NCBI GenBank assembly: GCA_900696575.1
Contig: CAADHD010000031.1
Span: 1 to 58,477, forward strand
DNA from: an uncultured Bacteroidota bacterium
GTDB taxonomy: Bacteria > Bacteroidota > Bacteroidia > AKYH767-A > OLB10
Length of the DNA stretch: 58,477 nt
Reading direction: 5' to 3'
The notes under the pieces are model-generated. The model worked only from the letters and a program-made list of their open reading frames with translations, searched no databases and was not told the DNA's origin. The first letter of the stretch is position 1. Every line of letters starts with the position of its first letter. Both the position numbers and the translations under genes were made by a program. Of the stretch, positions 18,674 through 26,749 are shown in pieces.

Positions 18674-19102
18674 TCAGAAAACAATGGCATCCAGCGCCTG
18701 CTGAAGCAACGGTTTGTTAAGAAAGCGGAAAACAAATCTGTTTTTATTGGCACGGTTCAAATCCTTAAAGCTTTCGGAGGTAGAAAGCATAATGATTTTT
18801 GTGCGCTGATGAATTTCTGGAGAAAGCATGGCAAACTCATCAAGAAACCCGAAACCATCCATGCCGGGCATTTTTATATCAAGAAAGATTATTTCTGGCA
18901 ATTCTTCCGGGCTGCATTTTCTGATTTGTTCCAATGCAGATTCTGCAGACAGGCAGCATTCGGTTTCTTCAGAAAATTCTGTAGTCTCAATCAGTTTTTT
19001 ATTGACAAAATTTTCAATCTCATTGTCATCAATCAACATAACTTTTTTGAATCGGCAGTGGTTTTCTTTTCCATGGGTTTTAAGGGACTTTACATGTTGC
19101 AT
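18674..19102 (-). CDS. Single-domain response regulator (receiver only)
   Basis: 142 aa. The receiver fold runs from residue 20: acidic pair Asp25-Asp26 (MLIDDNE), phosphoacceptor Asp75 in FLDIKMPGMDGFGF, a Thr/Ser in IIMLSTSES, and the Lys of FLNKPL. No output domain is present, so it probably passes phosphate or binds a partner. The start could also be Met22, because the first 20 residues are not conserved in receivers. It is an orphan with no kinase gene adjacent. It converges with tadA with no gap; the PAS-like gene lies upstream on the same strand. Confidence 0.85.
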   Translation of the reverse strand: MQHVKSLKTHGKENHCRFKKVMLIDDNEIENFVNKKLIETTEFSEETECCLSAESALEQIRKCSPEELPEIIFLDIKMPGMDGFGFLDEFAMLSPEIHQRTKIIMLSTSESFKDLNRANKNRFVFRFLNKPLLQQALDAIVF

Positions 19103-19160
19103 GTTTTCAAAGAATTAGTGAGATTGATACGCAGCAGGCTGATAAAAAGTTATAGAGGAT

Positions 19161-19200
19161 TAAAAAAATTACGCCCTTCCCCAAGGGGGAAGGGACGTAA
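19161..19200 (-). terminator. Strong intrinsic terminator
   Basis: A long hairpin (CCCTTCCCC paired with GGGGAAGGG, flanked by TTAC/GTAA) is followed on the minus strand by seven Ts. It lies just after the PAS-like gene on that strand. Confidence 0.75.
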
Positions 19201-19228
19201 CCAAACCAAACCATGAAACCTTATCTTG

Positions 19229-19630
19229 TCAGTTAAGCCTTGTAAGCGTAACTTTTTCTTTTGTTTTTTCGGTGAATTCAATCATATAGGCATATATGCC
19301 GATGTAGTTTGCTTCCGGAAATGGCACTACGGTACATTTTATAGTGGCATCATCTGTTTCGATATTGATATCAGGCATGGAAGAATTTTTAATGGCGGTG
19401 AATATCTCCGGATGCCTTTCAAGGATTCCTATGGGAATCGGGTTATCAAGATTTGTGTTCCATAACCGGAGAAGAGGCAACCCGGCTTCATTGCATTCGA
19501 TAAGCTTGAAATGGTAATCTATTTTCAGAACCGGAAAAATGGATGCTTGTTTTTCTTTTGTGGCTTGTGAGATCATTTCAATTGTAGCGTAATTGTTTTC
19601 GTGAATGATGCTTTTCATTTTTAATGCCAT
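19229..19630 (-). CDS. Small PAS-like domain protein
   Basis: 133 aa. The middle (SIFPVLKIDYHFKLIECNEAG, then LPLLRLWN, PIPIGILERHPEIFTAI and a strand-rich end GIYAYMIEFTE) follows the strand and helix order of a PAS sensor domain. There is no kinase, GGDEF or DNA-binding domain attached. With the single-domain receiver encoded next on the same strand it may form a small sensing pair, but the strong terminator between them argues for separate transcripts. Assignment rests on pattern only. Confidence 0.55.
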   Translation of the reverse strand: MALKMKSIIHENNYATIEMISQATKEKQASIFPVLKIDYHFKLIECNEAGLPLLRLWNTNLDNPIPIGILERHPEIFTAIKNSSMPDINIETDDATIKCTVVPFPEANYIGIYAYMIEFTEKTKEKVTLTRLN

Positions 19631-19774
19631 CTTTAATTCCTTTTCGGCCTGGCTTTGTAAGAAAAGAGTATTACGCAGAACAGAAAATGGGTTTGACGGG
19701 CCGGAACAGATGGGTATTTCTCTCTCAACAGCAGGATATTTTTGAACTAAATACTGTTTTTATTGTTGTGTAAG

Positions 19775-19782
19775 TAATTTTG
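19775..19782 (+). promoter_or_regulatory. Candidate -7 box for the bacilliredoxin gene
   Basis: TAATTTTG is a perfect match to TAnnTTTG, 26 nt before the start codon. No TTG at the usual distance was found. Confidence 0.4.
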
Positions 19783-19808
19783 CGAAATCAAGAAAAATAA
19801 AATTCAAT

Positions 19809-20225
19809 ATGCCCTACCCGGAACAATTATGTGCTCCTATGAGAGCTGATTTGGTAAATGAAGGATTTAAAGAACTTAAGACTGCCGAGGAAGTAAAAGC
19901 TGCTTTAAATGATTCTAAAGGAACTGCTTTGCTGGTTATTAATTCCGTTTGTGGTTGTGCGGCCGGAGCTGCCCGTCCGGCTGTAAAACAATCACTCAAA
20001 GGGCAAAAAAGGCCGGACCATCTTTATACAGTTTTTGCCGGTCAGGATTTAGAAGCTACAGCCGAAGCAAGAAAATTTACCTTGCCTTACCCGCCTTCAT
20101 CGCCAAGTATAGGCTTGTTTAAGGATGGTAAACTTGTTCATTTTATTGAACGATACCATATTGAAGGACATCCTTCGGAGTTTATCGCTGAAAACCTTCA
20201 GGCAGCTTACGAAGAGTATTGTTAA
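19809..20225 (+). CDS. Bacilliredoxin, BrxA/BrxB (YphP/YqiW) family
   Basis: 138 aa, the family length. The thioredoxin-like fold carries the CGC active site (Cys48-Gly49-Cys50 in VCGCAAGAARPA), the hallmark of this family, plus LYTVFAGQDLEATAEAR and YPPSSPSIGLFKDGKLV. In Bacillus these proteins remove bacillithiol from oxidised proteins. Whether this organism makes bacillithiol cannot be seen here. It is cytoplasmic and stands alone with its own promoter-like box. It converges on rpsU with a shared hairpin between. Confidence 0.9.
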   Translation: MPYPEQLCAPMRADLVNEGFKELKTAEEVKAALNDSKGTALLVINSVCGCAAGAARPAVKQSLKGQKRPDHLYTVFAGQDLEATAEARKFTLPYPPSSPSIGLFKDGKLVHFIERYHIEGHPSEFIAENLQAAYEEYC

Positions 20226-20231
20226 ATGCAA

Positions 20232-20266
20232 TAAAAAAAAGCCGGACAGTCAATTCTGCCCGGCTT
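20232..20266 (-). terminator. rpsU terminator (possibly bidirectional)
   Basis: AAGCCGG and CCGGCTT form a 7-bp stem. On the minus strand it is followed by eight Ts, a textbook intrinsic terminator for rpsU. On the plus strand, after the bacilliredoxin gene, there is no T-run, so action there is weaker. Confidence 0.8.
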
Positions 20267-20288
20267 AATATCTGTGGCCGGAAAATAG

Positions 20289-20486
20289 TTACAGTGAACT
20301 CAAGCCTTCGTTTTGAAGTTTATTTCTGAAGATTGCTTTTTTCACAGTGTTTCTGCGGGTTACGGATTTTTTCTCATAACCCTGTCGAGAACGTAATTGC
20401 CGCACTACTCCGGTTTTTTCAAATTTTTTCTTGAATTTACGGAGAGCCTTGTCTATAGAATCTTCTTTTACAGGAACAATAATCAT
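20289..20486 (-). CDS. rpsU: 30S ribosomal protein S21
   Basis: 65 aa, highly basic. The sequence VPVKEDSIDKALRKFKKKFE with the following TGVVRQLRSRQGYEKKS and RRNTVKKAIFRN is typical S21. It binds the platform of the 30S subunit near the 3' end of 16S rRNA; in Bacteroidota, where anti-Shine-Dalgarno use is suppressed, S21 belongs to the proteins covering that region. It has its own promoter and terminator, so it is a single-gene transcript. Confidence 0.97.
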   Translation of the reverse strand: MIIVPVKEDSIDKALRKFKKKFEKTGVVRQLRSRQGYEKKSVTRRNTVKKAIFRNKLQNEGLSSL

Positions 20487-20508
20487 GTATGGTTAATTTT
20501 TGAGCGTG

Positions 20509-20538
20509 CGAATATAAAAACTGGCATTTAAGCGGCAA
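20509..20538 (-). promoter_or_regulatory. rpsU promoter
   Basis: On the minus strand TTG, 19 nt, then TATATTCG (one mismatch to TAnnTTTG). The box ends 22 nt before the start codon. Confidence 0.55.
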
Positions 20539-20581
20539 GTAAAAGAGAGTATTTAAATTTTAGAATTAAAGTCTGCTATAT

Positions 20582-20589
20582 TACTTTTG
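20582..20589 (+). promoter_or_regulatory. Candidate -7 box for the exported 141-aa protein gene
   Basis: TACTTTTG, a perfect TAnnTTTG match, ends 23 nt before the start codon. No convincing -33 element. Confidence 0.4.
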
Positions 20590-20612
20590 GCTTCGACAAA
20601 CTCTATTAAATC

Positions 20613-21038
20613 ATGAAAAAAATCCTGGCACTTCTTCTTGTTTTTTACGTACTTCCTTCTCATTCCCAGCCACTTAATCCATCTGAGAATTATCCTGACC
20701 GAGATTTATTTGGAAACTATGTAGTGATTCGAATTACATCGTTATGCGGATCTAAAGCCGAAGCAGTTAGTGAACTTATGAAATTCAAGGTGTTTTGTGA
20801 CGAGAGTACTTATTTGAAACCATTCACTCAATACCTCGGTTACTGGCAAGTTAAAAGTGTAGATAAGGAGAAAAACGGAAAATGGATAGGAGGGTATTGT
20901 AACATGCGCAGGCAGAATAAAGAACTGTATGAAATGGATAAGCGCTTCATTCAGATGTATTGCGATAATGCGGATATATGGCAATTCAAAGACATGATGA
21001 AAAATTCCATGTGTGCACCTGAAGAGCTGAAGAAATAA
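20613..21038 (+). CDS. Exported hypothetical protein
   Basis: 141 aa with a clear signal peptide (MKKILALLLVFYVLPSHSQ). I do not recognise the family. The mature part has four Cys residues (in ITSLCGSK, FCDES, GGYCNMRR and MYCDNAD, plus one near the end), so disulphides in the periplasm are possible. It has mixed helix and strand character and no lipobox, transmembrane segment or sorting domain. It ends 1 nt from the convergent fbp stop. Confidence 0.65.
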   Translation: MKKILALLLVFYVLPSHSQPLNPSENYPDRDLFGNYVVIRITSLCGSKAEAVSELMKFKVFCDESTYLKPFTQYLGYWQVKSVDKEKNGKWIGGYCNMRRQNKELYEMDKRFIQMYCDNADIWQFKDMMKNSMCAPEELKK

Positions 21039-21039
21039 A

Positions 21040-22047
21040 TCATCCTCCCTCAGAAACAAATTTTTCGGCCATGGTTACCATTTCCGGTGAGCCAATAAAA
21101 AGAGGCACACGTTGGTGTAATGACTCAGGTTTAATTTCCAGAATACGGTTTTTCCCGTCCGATGCTTTTCCTCCTGCCTGCTCGGCAATCCAGGCTAACG
21201 GGTTGCATTCATAAAGCAAACGAAGTTTTCCGTTAGGGGCTTTCTTGGTGGAAGGGTAAATATAAATACCGCCTTTTAAAAGATTGCGGTGAAAATCGGC
21301 TACTAAACTTCCGATATATCGGGAAGAGTAGGGCCTGCCGGTAGCTTTATCTTCTTCCTGACACCAGCGAAGGTATGCTTTCACCCCATCCTGAAAATGT
21401 TTGAAATTACCTTCGTTAACAGAATAGATATTTCCGGTGGATGGTGTTTTTATATCAGGATGTGAAAGGCAAAACTCACCTATGGATGGATCCAGAGTGA
21501 ATCCGTTAACGCCTTTACCGGTAGTATATACCATCATGGTAGAAGATCCATAAATAACATAACCGGCAGCAACCTGTTCCGTTCCTTTCTGAAGAAATTC
21601 ACTTAAAATGCTTGCAGGTTCCTCATGCTTTCTGCGGTAAATTGAAAAAATAGTACCGATGGAAACATTCACATCAATGTTGGAAGACCCGTCCAACGGA
21701 TCAATACAGACCAGGTATTTGGCATTTTTTGATACAAGGGTATCAATGGGAACCAGATCTTCATTTTCTTCGGAAGCTACAGCACATGTTTCGCCTCCCG
21801 AACCCAAAGCAGCAATAAATTGCTCATTGGCATAAACATCCAGTTTTTTAACCTGCTCTCCTTGAATATTGCTTCCTCCTGCTTCACCAAGTATATCAAC
21901 CAATCCGGCTTTGTTCACTTCGCGGTTTACTATTTTCGCTGCAATACCAATGTCGCGTAAAAGCCTGGATAATTCTCCTTTGGCAAACGGGAAATCGGAT
22001 TGTCTTTCAATAATGAACTGACCTAACGTAGTAACTTTATTTTTCAT
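21040..22047 (-). CDS. fbp: Class 1 fructose-1,6-bisphosphatase
   Basis: 335 aa, normal length. It hydrolyses fructose 1,6-bisphosphate to fructose 6-phosphate in gluconeogenesis. The metal site is [42 protein letters not shown] and the substrate-binding [12 protein letters not shown] are also present. In this orientation it follows the membrane patatin gene after 34 nt, so the two may share a transcript, although no functional link is known. Confidence 0.96.
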   Translation of the reverse strand: MKNKVTTLGQFIIERQSDFPFAKGELSRLLRDIGIAAKIVNREVNKAGLVDILGEAGGSNIQGEQVKKLDVYANEQFIAALGSGGETCAVASEENEDLVPIDTLVSKNAKYLVCIDPLDGSSNIDVNVSIGTIFSIYRRKHEEPASILSEFLQKGTEQVAAGYVIYGSSTMMVYTTGKGVNGFTLDPSIGEFCLSHPDIKTPSTGNIYSVNEGNFKHFQDGVKAYLRWCQEEDKATGRPYSSRYIGSLVADFHRNLLKGGIYIYPSTKKAPNGKLRLLYECNPLAWIAEQAGGKASDGKNRILEIKPESLHQRVPLFIGSPEMVTMAEKFVSEGG

Positions 22048-22081
22048 TTTTTAAGGAGAGCAAATATCTTAATTCAAGGTG

Positions 22082-24340
22082 TTATGGAGTATCATTTAAT
22101 GTAAAGTCATGCCGCGGGTTATTGATTAGCTTTTCCAGTTGTATAAGGCTTTGCCGGTTATACGGATTCATGACACAATCAAGCACAAAGTTTTTTTCAC
22201 GGTTAGTCAGGTGCAGGCTTAAAGAAATTTTCTCTTCTAATTGTGGCATTTCGAACATCACAAAGTCAAGCGGTCCATTAAACCAGGCTGAAGCATTAAT
22301 CAATAACTGATCATTCTGATAATCCTGCATCAGAATAAAATTACCTGTAGCATTTTTCAAAGGAGATGAGAGCTTTTGCCAGAAAGTATTCGAAGCGCTG
22401 AAATCAACTTTTGTCTTCTTATAATTGTCTCTGATCTGTACTATGATAACTCCGGAGGTATTCTGTTCAATCCAATCTTTAAATGAATAAAGAAAGCGAA
22501 CAGCATTTATTATTCCGTAATTGTCTCGTATTCCGGCATCCATTACTTCAATGGCAGGGTCAGTAGGTAAGGTGGCAGCAGGCAGAATGTATGGGAAAGT
22601 GGCATTAAGCCTCAAGGCGCTTGTCATTTTCAAATTACCCGGTTTCAGGTCTTTGAAAAAATGATTTATTTCAATGCCATCAGCAATGGATGCAAATGGA
22701 TTGTTACCTTGTGTGTAGGCTTGCAATAAATAAGAAACAGGAGTGGAAGAAATCAGAAAAGCGCGTCCGTCATTAATAATGGTAGGCGATATAATCAACT
22801 GCGGAATTTCTGCATCGGCTTCCGGCTTTGAAAAATACTGCATGTTTTTATCAAGAAGAAACCCTGTGTTTTCGTTTAACTGCTGTTCAAATGCAAATGC
22901 CCTGTCTTTGATGTATCGGCCAGTACTGTCAGTAAAACTTTGAAGATTCAGAAATAAATCACTCACTACAAAGCCGAACGCAACCGCATTCAGTAAATCT
23001 TTGCCGGTGTCATTTCTGTAACGAATGGCATCACTACTCAGCAAACTGTCCTTTTTCTCAAGGTATAATGAGCGGTAGTAAGCAGCTCCGATTAATCCTC
23101 CTGAAGACCCGCTGATGAGGCGCGTATGAGGCATCAGCTTTCCTCCGGTAGCGCTGTCAATACACATCATTACCGAAAACGTGAACAAGGAAGAGCGAGT
23201 TCCGCCACCGCTTACGCACAGCAGAATCATCTTCGGCTTATGATTTTGCTCTTTGGCCAGATTTGCCTTCCAATTTTCCAGTATGCCAAGTGTTTGCTTT
23301 TTATCGTTGTTAAAAATAGAATCCGAATAAAACTTTTCTGCTTCGGCTACTGAATAAGAAGGTTTTGGTTTACTGTAATCAAGTCCATAAGCTTTGTTAG
23401 AAGGGTTGAAAATTTCGAATTGTGATAGAAAGTTTAACATCAGAAAAACCCCGACAATAGCAGTATTGGCCCAGGCGCGAAGCCAGTAACGGAATACGCC
23501 TGATAACATAAGAATCATGGTGAATAATAACAGAATACTCGCCCCTGCCGGAATCCGGAACAATTCATAATCGCGGAAAACGCCAAGGCCTATAAACGTT
23601 ACAAAAATTAACAGTTCCACAACGGCTGCATTGATGTGGTTTTGCTTAAGAACTGATTGCAGCATGTGCGGTTTGTAATGGCTGGTATCTCTGACCAGGT
23701 TTGTTTTTAGCGGAATGGTCAGATACGTTTCTACACGCCATTTACCGGAATTGGCTCTTGATTTGCGTTTTTTTCCGGTTGTACGGTAAACAGTGGTTTC
23801 TTTTTCTGAATCTTCTACTCCAAATAGTTTGTAGATGTCTTTATTGGTTATCAGAAAGTATTTCCAGGTAGAATAAACAATGGCAAATACCCCTAAAAGA
23901 AAACATCCGATGTCCATTAGGATTTCCGATGGCTCTTTCATCTGGTTGTAGTACTGAAAACGGAAAACGCAGATGATATAAAACAGAAGGTATGCAACCG
24001 GAATGATAAAATTATTCAATATCCATTTTTGAAATGTCTTTGACAATGAAGCAAGAAACGGGAAACGGAAACTGTTAAGAATAAATCCGGAGATGTTAAA
24101 TGCCATGATGAATGCTCCCGTTGCTAACCCCATTATCAGAAATGCCCTGCCTCCTACTATTCCCATGTACTCAGGATCGAGAAACAGATAAGGAATTCCG
24201 AATTTGTTTGCAAACCATCCGCCAGTAAATCCGAAAAGCAAAACCCAATAAGCCATCAGCACCTGGTTTTTTTTCAAGTGCATAATCACCAATTGAAAAG
24301 CGAAGGCATAAAGCCAGCGGTCAAGGATTTGCTTTTTCAT
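22082..24340 (-). CDS. Membrane-anchored patatin-like phospholipase
   Basis: 752 aa. The first 320 residues contain about seven hydrophobic segments (for example AYWVLLFGFTGGWFANKFG and LLIFVTFIGLGVF), so the enzyme is membrane-bound. The patatin domain follows at about 370-720: oxyanion loop CVSGGGTRSSLF near 380, nucleophile elbow GSSGG near 408 with catalytic Ser, and the catalytic Asp in DAGIRDNYG near 600. It is a lipid acyl hydrolase by family. The Gly-Gly-Gly-x-Arg loop is complete, so it should be active. The fusion of a multi-pass N-terminus to patatin is large for the family. It may be co-transcribed with fbp. Confidence 0.82.
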   Translation of the reverse strand: MKKQILDRWLYAFAFQLVIMHLKKNQVLMAYWVLLFGFTGGWFANKFGIPYLFLDPEYMGIVGGRAFLIMGLATGAFIMAFNISGFILNSFRFPFLASLSKTFQKWILNNFIIPVAYLLFYIICVFRFQYYNQMKEPSEILMDIGCFLLGVFAIVYSTWKYFLITNKDIYKLFGVEDSEKETTVYRTTGKKRKSRANSGKWRVETYLTIPLKTNLVRDTSHYKPHMLQSVLKQNHINAAVVELLIFVTFIGLGVFRDYELFRIPAGASILLLFTMILMLSGVFRYWLRAWANTAIVGVFLMLNFLSQFEIFNPSNKAYGLDYSKPKPSYSVAEAEKFYSDSIFNNDKKQTLGILENWKANLAKEQNHKPKMILLCVSGGGTRSSLFTFSVMMCIDSATGGKLMPHTRLISGSSGGLIGAAYYRSLYLEKKDSLLSSDAIRYRNDTGKDLLNAVAFGFVVSDLFLNLQSFTDSTGRYIKDRAFAFEQQLNENTGFLLDKNMQYFSKPEADAEIPQLIISPTIINDGRAFLISSTPVSYLLQAYTQGNNPFASIADGIEINHFFKDLKPGNLKMTSALRLNATFPYILPAATLPTDPAIEVMDAGIRDNYGIINAVRFLYSFKDWIEQNTSGVIIVQIRDNYKKTKVDFSASNTFWQKLSSPLKNATGNFILMQDYQNDQLLINASAWFNGPLDFVMFEMPQLEEKISLSLHLTNREKNFVLDCVMNPYNRQSLIQLEKLINNPRHDFTLNDTP

Positions 24341-24481
24341 GTTTTGGGATGCGGTAAAAATAAATACGTCAATAGCTGTAATTAGATACTTTAATCAGCG
24401 AATGGGATGAGTTTTAAAGAAGAAATGTTAACTCTGTATTTACTGATTCAAAAACTTCCGCCATCATCTGTATCTGAAAAC

Positions 24482-24489
24482 TATCTTCG
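24482..24489 (+). promoter_or_regulatory. aspS -7 box
   Basis: TATCTTCG (one mismatch) ends only 8 nt before the aspS ATG. Transcription would begin at or just before the start codon. No TTG is found 17-23 nt upstream. Confidence 0.4.
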
Positions 24490-24497
24490 CCCCTTCT

Positions 24498-26252
24498 ATG
24501 CTTAGAACTAATTCATGTGGAGAGTTGCGTCTTACTGACGCTGGCAAACAAGTTACCTTATGCGGCTGGGTACAACGTAATCGGGTAATGGGCGGGATGA
24601 CTTTCATTGACCTGCGCGATCGCTATGGCATTACCCAGTTGGTTTTTAATAGCGAGCAAAACAAGGAGTTGTGTAATGAGGCACAAAAACTCGGTCGCGA
24701 GTTTGTTATAAAAGCCACAGGAATTGTGGCAGAGAGAAGCAGCAAAAATCCAAAGATTCCAACAGGAGAAATAGAGGTGATTGTAAGCAGTTTAGAAATT
24801 CTCAATCCTTCAAAAACTCCACCATTTACCATTGAGGATGAAACTGACGGAGGCGAGGACCTGCGGATGAAATTCCGGTATTTGGATATCAGACGTAATC
24901 CGGTTAAGAAAGCCTTGTTGTTGCGCCACCGGATGGCCCAGGAGACTCGTTGTTTTTTTGATCAGCAGGGCTTTATTGAAATTGAAACTCCGGTATTAAT
25001 TAAATCAACCCCCGAAGGAGCAAGAGATTTTATTGTTCCGTCAAGAATGAACCCGCACGAGTTTTATGCTTTACCGCAAAGTCCGCAAACATTCAAACAA
25101 TTACTGATGGTTGCAGGCATTGACAAGTATTTCCAAATTGTAAAATGCTTCAGGGACGAAGATCTTCGGGCCGACCGGCAGCCTGAATTTACACAGGTTG
25201 ACTGCGAAATGAGTTTTATTGAACAGGAAGATATTCTTCAGGTTTTTGAAAAGTATGCCGTTCATTTGTTTCATAATGTCAAAGGCCTTAAACTGCAAAA
25301 GTTTCCGCGAATCACCTTTGCTGATGCAATGCGTGATTATGGTAATGACAAGCCGGACATCCGATTCGGAATGAAACTCAAGAACATTACATCAGTTGTA
25401 AAGGGCAAAAATTTCAAAGTGATTGATGATGCACAAACCGTGCTTGCTATTGCCTCTGAAGGTTGTTCCGAATACACTCGTAAACAATTAGATGAATTAA
25501 CCGATTTTGTCAAGCGTCCTCAAATAGGAGCCAGTGGGCTTATTTATGTGAAATTTAATACTGATGGCAGCATCAAATCATCAGTTGACAAGTTTTACAG
25601 CGAAGATGATTTGAAAAACTGGATGTTGGCTGCAGAAGCCAAACCGGGCGATTTGATTCTGGTGCTTGCCGGTGATGAAAATAAAATCCGTAAAGCGGCC
25701 AGCGAATTGAGACTTGAAATGGGGCACCGGTTAGGGTTAAGAAACCCTGATGTATTTGCTCCTTTATGGGTAGTTGATTTCCCGTTGCTTGAATGGGATG
25801 AAGAAGCAAAACGCTTTCATGCCATGCACCATCCTTTTACTTCGCCATTGCCTGAAGACATTCCATTACTGGATAGCGATCCCGGTAAGGTAAGAGCCAA
25901 TGCATATGATATGGTTATTAATGGAGTTGAAATTGGCGGTGGTTCCATTAGGATTCATAACCGGAAACTTCAGCAAAAACTATTTTCATTGCTCGGATTT
26001 ACAAAAGAACAGGCCGAAAGCCAGTTTGGGTTTTTAATGAATGCATTTGAGTACGGAGCTCCTCCGCACGGAGGGATAGCTTTTGGTTTTGACAGATTGT
26101 GTTCTCTTTTCGGTGGCAGCGATTCCATCCGCGATTACATGGCTTTCCCTAAAAACAATGCCGGACGGGATGTTATGATTGATGCCCCCTCAGCTATTTC
26201 GCAGCATCAGTTAGATGAACTGAATCTTGTTCTAAAGGAAAAACAGTACTGA
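24498..26252 (+). CDS. aspS: Aspartyl-tRNA synthetase
   Basis: 584 aa, bacterial type. The N-terminal OB-fold anticodon-binding domain ([20 protein letters not shown]) is followed by the class II core with motif 2 [20 protein letters not shown], the bacterial GAD insertion (about 285-420), and motif 3 [15 protein letters not shown]. It attaches Asp to tRNA-Asp. I cannot tell from sequence alone whether it also charges tRNA-Asn. It is a single gene with a -7 box very close to the ATG. Confidence 0.97.
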   Translation: MLRTNSCGELRLTDAGKQVTLCGWVQRNRVMGGMTFIDLRDRYGITQLVFNSEQNKELCNEAQKLGREFVIKATGIVAERSSKNPKIPTGEIEVIVSSLEILNPSKTPPFTIEDETDGGEDLRMKFRYLDIRRNPVKKALLLRHRMAQETRCFFDQQGFIEIETPVLIKSTPEGARDFIVPSRMNPHEFYALPQSPQTFKQLLMVAGIDKYFQIVKCFRDEDLRADRQPEFTQVDCEMSFIEQEDILQVFEKYAVHLFHNVKGLKLQKFPRITFADAMRDYGNDKPDIRFGMKLKNITSVVKGKNFKVIDDAQTVLAIASEGCSEYTRKQLDELTDFVKRPQIGASGLIYVKFNTDGSIKSSVDKFYSEDDLKNWMLAAEAKPGDLILVLAGDENKIRKAASELRLEMGHRLGLRNPDVFAPLWVVDFPLLEWDEEAKRFHAMHHPFTSPLPEDIPLLDSDPGKVRANAYDMVINGVEIGGGSIRIHNRKLQQKLFSLLGFTKEQAESQFGFLMNAFEYGAPPHGGIAFGFDRLCSLFGGSDSIRDYMAFPKNNAGRDVMIDAPSAISQHQLDELNLVLKEKQY

Positions 26253-26345
26253 AGTTTACCATTCAAATCAATGCTTTAACCAATTAACAAAGACAACCTG
26301 ATAAAATCAGTACAGCCAATAAGCAAAAGGTATAATTAATGGTTT

Positions 26346-26353
26346 TATCTTTA
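26346..26353 (+). promoter_or_regulatory. Candidate -7 box of the first HMA-like/T9SS unit
   Basis: TATCTTTA (last base off consensus) ends 13 nt before the start of the 118-aa gene. No -33 element was seen. Confidence 0.3.
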
Positions 26354-26366
26354 CCATCCAAATACC

Positions 26367-26723
26367 ATGAAACTTTTCATAAACATTTTATCCTTTGCTT
26401 TTATATCCATCATCAATGCCTCTGATGGTTATGCACAAAATTATTTGGCGGCAAAAAAGGAAACCGTTACTTTTGTGATTGATCTTTCAAGTGCAAAGGT
26501 CAATAGTAACATCAAAAATGATTTGTCAGCGCTTCATGGAATTGAATTGAGCGGATATTGTGAAAGGCCTGATCTGAAACAGGCATTGATGATTTTAAAT
26601 ATTGACCGAACTATACACAGCGACAACAACCCGATCGGTTTTTTTCTTGAGAATGCCGGAGTTTCAGCAAAACCGGTTAGCGACAATAGCACCAACCAGT
26701 TGCAACAGTTATTTTGTCAATAA
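26367..26723 (+). CDS. Small exported HMA-fold-like protein lacking CxxC (unit 1)
   Basis: 118 aa with a signal peptide ending at GYAQN (about residue 25). The mature part follows the strand-helix-strand-strand-helix-strand order of a heavy-metal-associated domain: VTFVIDLSS, helix KVNSNIKNDLSAL, HGIELSGYCE, LMILNIDR, helix, VSAKPV. The metal-binding MxCxxC loop is replaced by LSSAKV, so metal binding of the usual kind is unlikely. It resembles the 119-aa protein encoded at 30382 in layout and length, and each precedes a giant T9SS protein. The gene below starts 26 nt after its stop. The function is unknown; a partner or chaperone role for the surface protein is speculation. Confidence 0.65.
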   Translation: MKLFINILSFAFISIINASDGYAQNYLAAKKETVTFVIDLSSAKVNSNIKNDLSALHGIELSGYCERPDLKQALMILNIDRTIHSDNNPIGFFLENAGVSAKPVSDNSTNQLQQLFCQ

Positions 26724-26749
26724 AACTTTTTTAAAATTCTATACTTTGA

